Source of the DNA: Halolamina rubra | GTDB taxonomy: Archaea > Halobacteriota > Halobacteria > Halobacteriales > Haloferacaceae | DNA length: 64,000 bases | Direction of reading: 5' to 3' | Assembly (NCBI RefSeq): GCF_000739555.1 | Contig: NZ_BBJN01000045.1 | Coordinates: 1-64,000, forward strand | Shown: piece after piece, positions 59,529 through 64,000 of the stretch | Layout of the letters: every line of letters begins with the position of its first letter | Position numbering within the stretch: position 1 is the first letter of the stretch | Program-made: the position numbers and the translations under genes | The notes under the pieces: generated by a model | Told to the model about the DNA's origin: nothing | Seen by the model: only the letters and a program-made list of their open reading frames with translations | Databases searched by the model: none

Positions 59529-60434
59529 ATGCCTGCTTCGTACAGTCTCGCTCCACGGATCGAAGGGGAGGTGGCGGCCTGCAGCGGCGCGTTCGGCTGT
59601 CTGGAAGCGCTCGCGGGCTCGCTCGTGGGGCTCGTGCTCTGGGCCGGCCTCGCGACGGGGCTGCTGTTCGCGCCGCGGGCGAACGTGCGGGCCGCCCTCG
59701 AGGCGCTCCGCGTGGAGTACGAGGCGATCACCGCCGAGCAGGACGCGTTGGAGGCGTTCGTCTCCCGGATCGAGGGGCTCTCGCCGTCGGGGCCGAAGTC
59801 CACCGTCGATGCCGGCGGCGTCGGCGTCGTGGGGGCGACGACGAGCGCCGGCGGGATGGAGCAGCTGCGGACCGCGTACCGCGAGACGGTGATGGACGTG
59901 CCCCACTACGAGCGGGACTACGGCGAGTCGTTCCCGGTCAACATCGCCAACGAGTTCGGCGACGGCGTCGCCGGCGCGGTGCTGGCCAACGACGCGCTCT
60001 CGCCACAGGTCAAGCGGGCCGTGCTGGCGAGCGCCGAGGAGGGCGTGACCAGCCGGGAGCGCTACCTGGACACGCTCGACAGGGAGCGCGAGCGCCTCGA
60101 ACGGGCTGGCGCGGCGCTGGAGGCCGCCGCCGCGAGCTGTGAGGCCGTCGACGGCCAGCGGCTCCGCCGTCGCTCGTTCGACGATCTGCAGGAGCGCTAC
60201 GACCGACTCGACGACGCCCGGGACTCGCTCTCGTCGACGCTCGAGCGCCGACAGGAGCAGGTCCAGGACGGCGTCGCGTTCGGCTGGCAACGGCGCGACA
60301 GCGAGTCCGTCTACCGCTACCTCTACCAGGACATCGACGCCACCTACCCCGTGCTCGCCGACGGAACCCGCGTGCTGGAGCGGATGGACGCGGTCGAGCG
60401 CCGGATCACGACCGCGCTCACGGCCCAGGTCTGA
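59529..60434 (+). CDS. Conserved haloarchaeal coiled-coil protein (301 aa)
   Basis: A membrane helix near the N-terminus (about 28-47, GSLVGLVLWAGLATGLLF), then a long helical part with heptad-like stretches (ALRVEYEAITAEQDALEAFVSRIE; LDRERERLERAGAALEAAAA; YDRLDDARDSLSSTLERRQE). The stretch AYRETVMDVPHYERDYGE is typical of a haloarchaeal hypothetical family I recall as DUF7260, unverified. Function unknown; it may be a membrane-tethered helical protein. Confidence 0.65.
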   Translation: MPASYSLAPRIEGEVAACSGAFGCLEALAGSLVGLVLWAGLATGLLFAPRANVRAALEALRVEYEAITAEQDALEAFVSRIEGLSPSGPKSTVDAGGVGVVGATTSAGGMEQLRTAYRETVMDVPHYERDYGESFPVNIANEFGDGVAGAVLANDALSPQVKRAVLASAEEGVTSRERYLDTLDRERERLERAGAALEAAAASCEAVDGQRLRRRSFDDLQERYDRLDDARDSLSSTLERRQEQVQDGVAFGWQRRDSESVYRYLYQDIDATYPVLADGTRVLERMDAVERRITTALTAQV

Positions 60435-60773
60435 CGAGCGGCGGTCCCCCTTTCTCGAGTTCGGTCCCGATCGCCGATCGATTACCGATCCGGCCGCGCC
60501 AACGGGTTTCGGCGCGCGTTACTCCCGGCGAAACGCTCAATAAAGGGTGGGGGTACTCGGGACGAAACCCTCAAGTAGCCGCCGCCGGCGGGTTGGGTCT
60601 GTCACCTTCGTTCCGGATATTTCCCAAATTCGGCCGTATCAGCCGTTCTCTCGACTTCATACCCCAGATGTCTGAGCGGAAATGAGCCAGTAGATTTAAA
60701 ACCCTTGGCGCGTTACCCGGAAGTGAGACGACTGCAGTCCAGACGCATCTGTCTCTCCCCCCATCCACACCCA
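60435..60773. other. Intergenic region and long leader of TFB
   Basis: About 340 bases. The TFB promoter (60690-60701) lies near the right end and leaves a leader of about 50 bases. Further left there are two more promoter-like elements (caataaagg near 60539; cgaaaccctcaag near 60562), with no ORF behind them that I can support. Confidence 0.4.
60690..60701 (+). promoter_or_regulatory. TATA box of the TFB gene
   Basis: The sequence gtagatttaaaa is a good TATA box, 78 bases before the TFB ATG, implying a leader of about 50 bases. This is unusual here, since most genes are leaderless. Confidence 0.6.
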
Positions 60774-61757
60774 ATGAGCGACAAAGTACAAGCGTACACC
60801 AGTGAGCGTGCCGAGGCCGCACAGAGCGAGGAAGAGACCGAGGAGGAGTCCGTCGACGAGCTCCAGTGTCCGGAGTGCGGCGGCAGTCTCGCGACCGACA
60901 CCGAACACGGCGAGACGGTCTGTCAGGACTGCGGTCTCGTGGTCGACGAGGACAGCATCGACCACGGCCCCGAGTGGCGCGCGTTCGACTCCCGCGAGAA
61001 AGACGAGAAGTCTCGCGTCGGCGCCCCGACGACGAACATGATGCACGACAAGGGGCTGTCGACCAACATCGGCTGGCAGGACAAGGACGCCTACGGCAAC
61101 CAGCTCTCGGCCAGCCAGCGACAGAAGATGCAGCGGCTCCGGACGTGGAACGAGCGGTTCCGGACCCGTGACTCGAAGGAGCGCAACCTGAAGCAGGCAC
61201 TCGGCGAGATCGACCGCATGGCCTCGGCGCTCGGCCTCCCGGAGAACGTCCGCGAGACCGCCTCCGTCATCTACCGGCGCGCCCTCTCCGAGGATCTCCT
61301 CCCGGGACGCTCGATCGAGGGCGTTTCGACGGCCAGCCTCTACGCCGCCGCCCGGAAGGCCGGCACCCCGCGCAGCCTCGACGAGATCTCCGCCGTCTCC
61401 CGCGTCGAGAAGGACGAGATCGCCCGCACCTACCGCTACGTGGTCCGCGAGCTCAAGCTGGAGATCCAGCCCGCCGACCCCGAGCAGTACGTCCCGCGCT
61501 TCGCCAGCGACCTCGGGCTCTCCGACGAGGCCGAGCGCCGCGCGCGACAGCTGCTCCAGACCGCGAAGGAGCAGGAGGTCCACTCGGGCAAGTCGCCGGT
61601 CGGCCTCGCGGCCGCCGCCGTCTACGCCGCGTCGCTGCTGACCAACGAGAAGGTGACCCAGAGCGAGGTCAGCGAGGTCGCCAACATCAGCGAGGTCACC
61701 ATCCGCAACCGCTACCACGAGCTGCTCGAGGCCGAGGAGAGCATCCACATGCCCTGA
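60774..61757 (+). CDS. tfb: Transcription initiation factor TFB
   Basis: A 327-residue archaeal TFIIB. N-terminal zinc ribbon (C32, C35, C50, C53: LQCPECGG ... TVCQDCGLVVDE), B-finger/linker (EWRAFDSREKDEKSRVGAP), and two cyclin folds (about 130-225 and 230-327; LPGRSIEGVSTASLYAAARKAG, TIRNRYHELLEAEE). It recruits RNA polymerase to TBP-bound promoters. Haloarchaea carry several TFBs; which paralogue this is cannot be told. Confidence 0.95.
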   Translation: MSDKVQAYTSERAEAAQSEEETEEESVDELQCPECGGSLATDTEHGETVCQDCGLVVDEDSIDHGPEWRAFDSREKDEKSRVGAPTTNMMHDKGLSTNIGWQDKDAYGNQLSASQRQKMQRLRTWNERFRTRDSKERNLKQALGEIDRMASALGLPENVRETASVIYRRALSEDLLPGRSIEGVSTASLYAAARKAGTPRSLDEISAVSRVEKDEIARTYRYVVRELKLEIQPADPEQYVPRFASDLGLSDEAERRARQLLQTAKEQEVHSGKSPVGLAAAAVYAASLLTNEKVTQSEVSEVANISEVTIRNRYHELLEAEESIHMP

Positions 61758-61910
61758 GACGGGTGTGGAGCCACCGCCTCGCCGACTGAGCCGCTTTTCG
61801 GTTCGTTCACTCGCCGACCAGCCGTGGCCACGGCCGTCGCCGACGACTGCGGCGTCGACGCCGACCGCGGACCGGCGGGGTTTTTGCTTGCTTCGCCCCA
61901 ACGACCGCGC

Positions 61911-63071
61911 ATGAGTGAGCCGGGTCTGCTGGACGTAGTCGCGAGCGACGAACACCGGATGATCCGCGACACGGTGCGGGAGTTCTGTGAGGAGGAGATC
62001 GAGCCGATCGCCCAGGAGGTCGAGAACGAGCACCGCTTCCCCGAGGACGTGTTCGAGCAGCTGGGCGAGCTGGACATGATGGGCGTCCCCGTCTCGATGG
62101 AGTACGGCGGCCTCGGCGGCGACCAGCTGATGTACGCGCTGGTCACCGAGGAACTCGGTCGCGTCTCCGGGGGGATCGGGCTCTCCTACGCCGCCCACGT
62201 CTCGCTGGGCTCGAAACCGATCGAGATGTTCGGCACCGAGGCCCAGAAGGCGGAGTGGCTCGAACCGCTCGCCTCCGGCGAGGGGATGGGCGCGTGGGCG
62301 CTCACCGAGCCCGGTAGCGGCTCCGACGCCTCGGACATGGACACGATGGCCGTCAAGGAAGGCGACGAGTACGTGCTCAACGGGACGAAGCAGTTCATCA
62401 CCAACGCCAACGTCGCCAACAGCGTGCTCGTGAAGGCCGTCACCGACCCCGAGGCGGGCTACGACGGCATCTCCACGTTCATCGTCGACCCCGAGAACGA
62501 CGACGGGTTCGAGGTCACCACGGTGTGGGACAAGATGGGGCTGAACTGCTCGCCCACCTGCGAGATCCAGCTGGACGACGTCCGCATCCCCGAGGACCGC
62601 CTGCTCGGTGAGGAGGGCGAGGGCTGGGAGCAGACGAAGAAGACCCTCGACGGCGGCCGCATCTCCATCGCCGCGCTGTCGACCGGGCTCGCGCAGGGCG
62701 CCTACGAGGCCGCACGGGACTACTCTACCGAACGCGAGCAGTTCGGCCAGCCGATCTCGAAGTTCGACGCGATCCGGGACAAGGTGGTCGACATGCACCG
62801 GAAGATCGAGCGCGCCCGCCTGCTCACCCACAAGGCGGCGTGGACGTACGACCAGGGCGAGGCGGTCAGCCGCGAGTCCGCGCTCGCCAAGCTCGACGCC
62901 AGCGAGGCCGCCCGGGAGGTCGCCGAGGAGGCGGTCCAGACGCTCGGCGGCTACGGCTACACCGAGGACTTCGCGCCCCAGCGGTTCTACCGCGACGCCA
63001 AGCTGATGGAGATCGGCGAGGGGACCAGCGAGATCCAGCATCTCGTGATCGGTCGCGAGATCGGGCTCTGA
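61911..63071 (+). CDS. Acyl-CoA dehydrogenase
   Basis: A 386-residue FAD flavoprotein for the first step of fatty-acid/amino-acid acyl-CoA oxidation. [15 protein letters not shown] and [13 protein letters not shown] (FAD site), [42 protein letters not shown] and [14 protein letters not shown] are typical of short-chain/butyryl type. Electrons go to ETF. TATA-like gggtttttgc (61878-61887) is about 28 bases upstream. Confidence 0.92.
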   Translation: MSEPGLLDVVASDEHRMIRDTVREFCEEEIEPIAQEVENEHRFPEDVFEQLGELDMMGVPVSMEYGGLGGDQLMYALVTEELGRVSGGIGLSYAAHVSLGSKPIEMFGTEAQKAEWLEPLASGEGMGAWALTEPGSGSDASDMDTMAVKEGDEYVLNGTKQFITNANVANSVLVKAVTDPEAGYDGISTFIVDPENDDGFEVTTVWDKMGLNCSPTCEIQLDDVRIPEDRLLGEEGEGWEQTKKTLDGGRISIAALSTGLAQGAYEAARDYSTEREQFGQPISKFDAIRDKVVDMHRKIERARLLTHKAAWTYDQGEAVSRESALAKLDASEAAREVAEEAVQTLGGYGYTEDFAPQRFYRDAKLMEIGEGTSEIQHLVIGREIGL

Positions 63072-63183
63072 GGCGGCGACAGCTTTTCCGCGACGTCGAG
63101 GCCGCTTCGGCGCCGACGTCGCGTCGCCGCCCAGTCGTCGCGGCGGCGTGGGAACGGCCGCCGGCGGCGGGCTCGGGCCTCAC

Positions 63184-63195
63184 CGAAACCCTTAC
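63184..63195 (+). promoter_or_regulatory. Promoter of gatC-gatA
   Basis: cgaaacccttac is a BRE/TATA pair of the common haloarchaeal GAAACCCTTA type, about 30 bases before the gatC ATG. Confidence 0.6.
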
Positions 63196-63220
63196 TCCCG
63201 GTCCCGAGCGACCGTGAGGT

Positions 63221-63508
63221 ATGAGCGACGGAGACGAGCCGGCAGTCACCGGCGAGGAGGTCCGGAAGGTGGCGGACCTCGCGCGGGTGGATCTGAACGA
63301 CGAGGAGGTCGAGCAGTTCGCCGAGCAGTTCGAGGCGGTGCTCGCGGACTTCGAGACCCTCGACGAGGTGCCCGAGGTCGAGAGCGAGCCCGACCTCGTG
63401 AACGTGATGCGCGCCGACGAGGTCCGGGAGGGGCTCACCCAGGAGGAGGCGCTCGACAACGCCGCCCAGACCGAGGACGGCTACTTCAAGGGGCCGCGGG
63501 TGTCGTAA
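63221..63508 (+). CDS. gatC: Glu/Asp-tRNA amidotransferase subunit C
   Basis: A 95-residue linker subunit of Gat[42 protein letters not shown] and [15 protein letters not shown] are diagnostic, ending [10 protein letters not shown], the loop that wraps GatA. GatCAB converts Asp-tRNA(Asn) and Glu-tRNA(Gln) to the amides. The stop overlaps the gatA ATG (taatg). Confidence 0.94.
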   Translation: MSDGDEPAVTGEEVRKVADLARVDLNDEEVEQFAEQFEAVLADFETLDEVPEVESEPDLVNVMRADEVREGLTQEEALDNAAQTEDGYFKGPRVS

Positions 63509-64000
63509 TGCCGGAGCTGAACGCCTACATCACCGAGGAGCGCATCGAGGGCGCCGACGACGGCCCGCTCGCGGGTAAGACCGTCGCGGTCAAGGACAAC
63601 ATCTCCACCGAGGGCGTCGAGACCACCTGCGGCTCGAAGATGCTCGAGGGGTACGTGCCGCCGTACGACGCGACCGTGGTCGAGCGCCTGAAAGCGGCCG
63701 GCGCGACGATCAACGGGAAGGCGAACATGGACGAGTTCGGGATGGGGACCACCACGGAGACCTCCCACTTCGGCGCGACCCTCAACCCCGTCGACACGGA
63801 CCGCGTGCCGGGCGGCTCCTCCGGAGGCTCCGCGGCAGCAGTGGCCGCGGGCGAGGCCGACCTCGCGCTCGGGAGCGACACCGGCGGCTCGGTGCGCGCG
63901 CCGGCCGCGTTCTGCGGCGTCGTCGGCATCAAGCCCACCTACGGGCTCGTGAGCCGCTACGGGCTCGTCGCCTACGCGAACTCGCTGGAGCAGATCGGCC
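63508..64000 (+). CDS. gatA: Glu/Asp-tRNA amidotransferase subunit A (partial)
   Basis: The first 164 codons of GatA; the gene runs off the right edge. Amidase-signature residues are present: K29 in TVAVKDN, cis-Ser in [11 protein letters not shown] (about 104-105) and nucleophile S128 in [11 protein letters not shown]. It hydrolyses glutamine and supplies ammonia to GatB. Coupled to gatC. Confidence 0.95.
   Translation, partial: MPELNAYITEERIEGADDGPLAGKTVAVKDNISTEGVETTCGSKMLEGYVPPYDATVVERLKAAGATINGKANMDEFGMGTTTETSHFGATLNPVDTDRVPGGSSGGSAAAVAAGEADLALGSDTGGSVRAPAAFCGVVGIKPTYGLVSRYGLVAYANSLEQIG

Noticed and set aside
61821-61834. Palindrome gccgtggccacggc before the acyl-CoA dehydrogenase
   Set aside because: Such palindromes arise easily in very G+C-rich DNA, and it is not placed relative to the TATA box like an operator.
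1-64000. tRNA, rRNA, CRISPR arrays, replication origin
   Set aside because: No cloverleaf with a T-loop GTTC box, no regularly spaced repeats and no orc/cdc6 gene or origin-like repeat cluster were seen in the intergenic regions.

Overview
The window is chromosomal DNA from a haloarchaeon (class Halobacteria). The evidence is the very high G+C, the strongly acidic predicted proteins, and start codons that typically sit 25-32 bases downstream of an archaeal TATA/BRE element (leaderless or near-leaderless mRNAs). The gene content agrees: a TFB, an MBF1 protein, archaeal short-form triose-phosphate isomerase, methenyl-H4MPT cyclohydrolase and the LysW-type arginine pathway. I cannot name the genus. 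No rRNA, tRNA, CRISPR array, origin or intact insertion sequence was seen.

Layout. 1-8 kb: a PKD surface protein running off the left edge, the two-subunit 2-oxoacid:ferredoxin oxidoreductase (probably porAB) with an Lrp-type regulator, a frame-broken dinB and two conserved unknowns. 8-13 kb: an A+T-richer orphan membrane gene, tpiA, an MBF1-like regulator, a methyltransferase, a frame-broken histidine kinase, an HxlR regulator and a ParB-like protein. 13-23 kb: a GTPBP1-type GTPase, mch, a class V aminotransferase, a possible sulfur/persulfide group (thioredoxin, DUF2892, rhodanese-metallo-hydrolase) and divergent serB/serA. 23-37 kb: catabolic and transport genes, namely an M20 peptidase, a UxuA-like dehydratase, a TAXI-TRAP transporter, an acetyl-CoA hydrolase/CoA-transferase, an L-2-hydroxyglutarate oxidase, an aminotransferase and a KhtTU-like antiporter. 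37-46.5 kb: the complete arginine operon argG-H-W-X-C-B-D-E-F, in which LysW-type carrier protein ArgW (56 residues) holds the intermediates. 46.5-52.6 kb: formamidase, an operon of a class III CoA-transferase with a LeuA-like synthase, a cold-shock protein, a HAD hydrolase and a second class III CoA-transferase. 52.6-59.1 kb: a cell-surface cluster (membrane winged-helix regulator, exported beta-rich proteins, rhomboid-like protein, signal peptidase, DUF5305 protein) resembling TasA/bundling-pilus loci with their SipW-like peptidases. 59-64 kb: small unknowns, TFB, acyl-CoA dehydrogenase and the start of gatC-gatA.

Six otherwise well-conserved genes (dinB, a histidine kinase, a Tat lipoprotein, the TRAP permease, lhgO, argF) are each broken by small indels. 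Five of them are explained by one missing base. Because argF lies in an otherwise perfect operon, base-calling errors are more likely than real decay, and these products should be read as probably intact.

The features most worth a second look are the TasA-like surface cluster, several small leaderless or coupled ORFs (before the M20 peptidase, before argG, between argH and argW, before the CoA-transferase), and the hydroxyglutarate/TRAP gene group.
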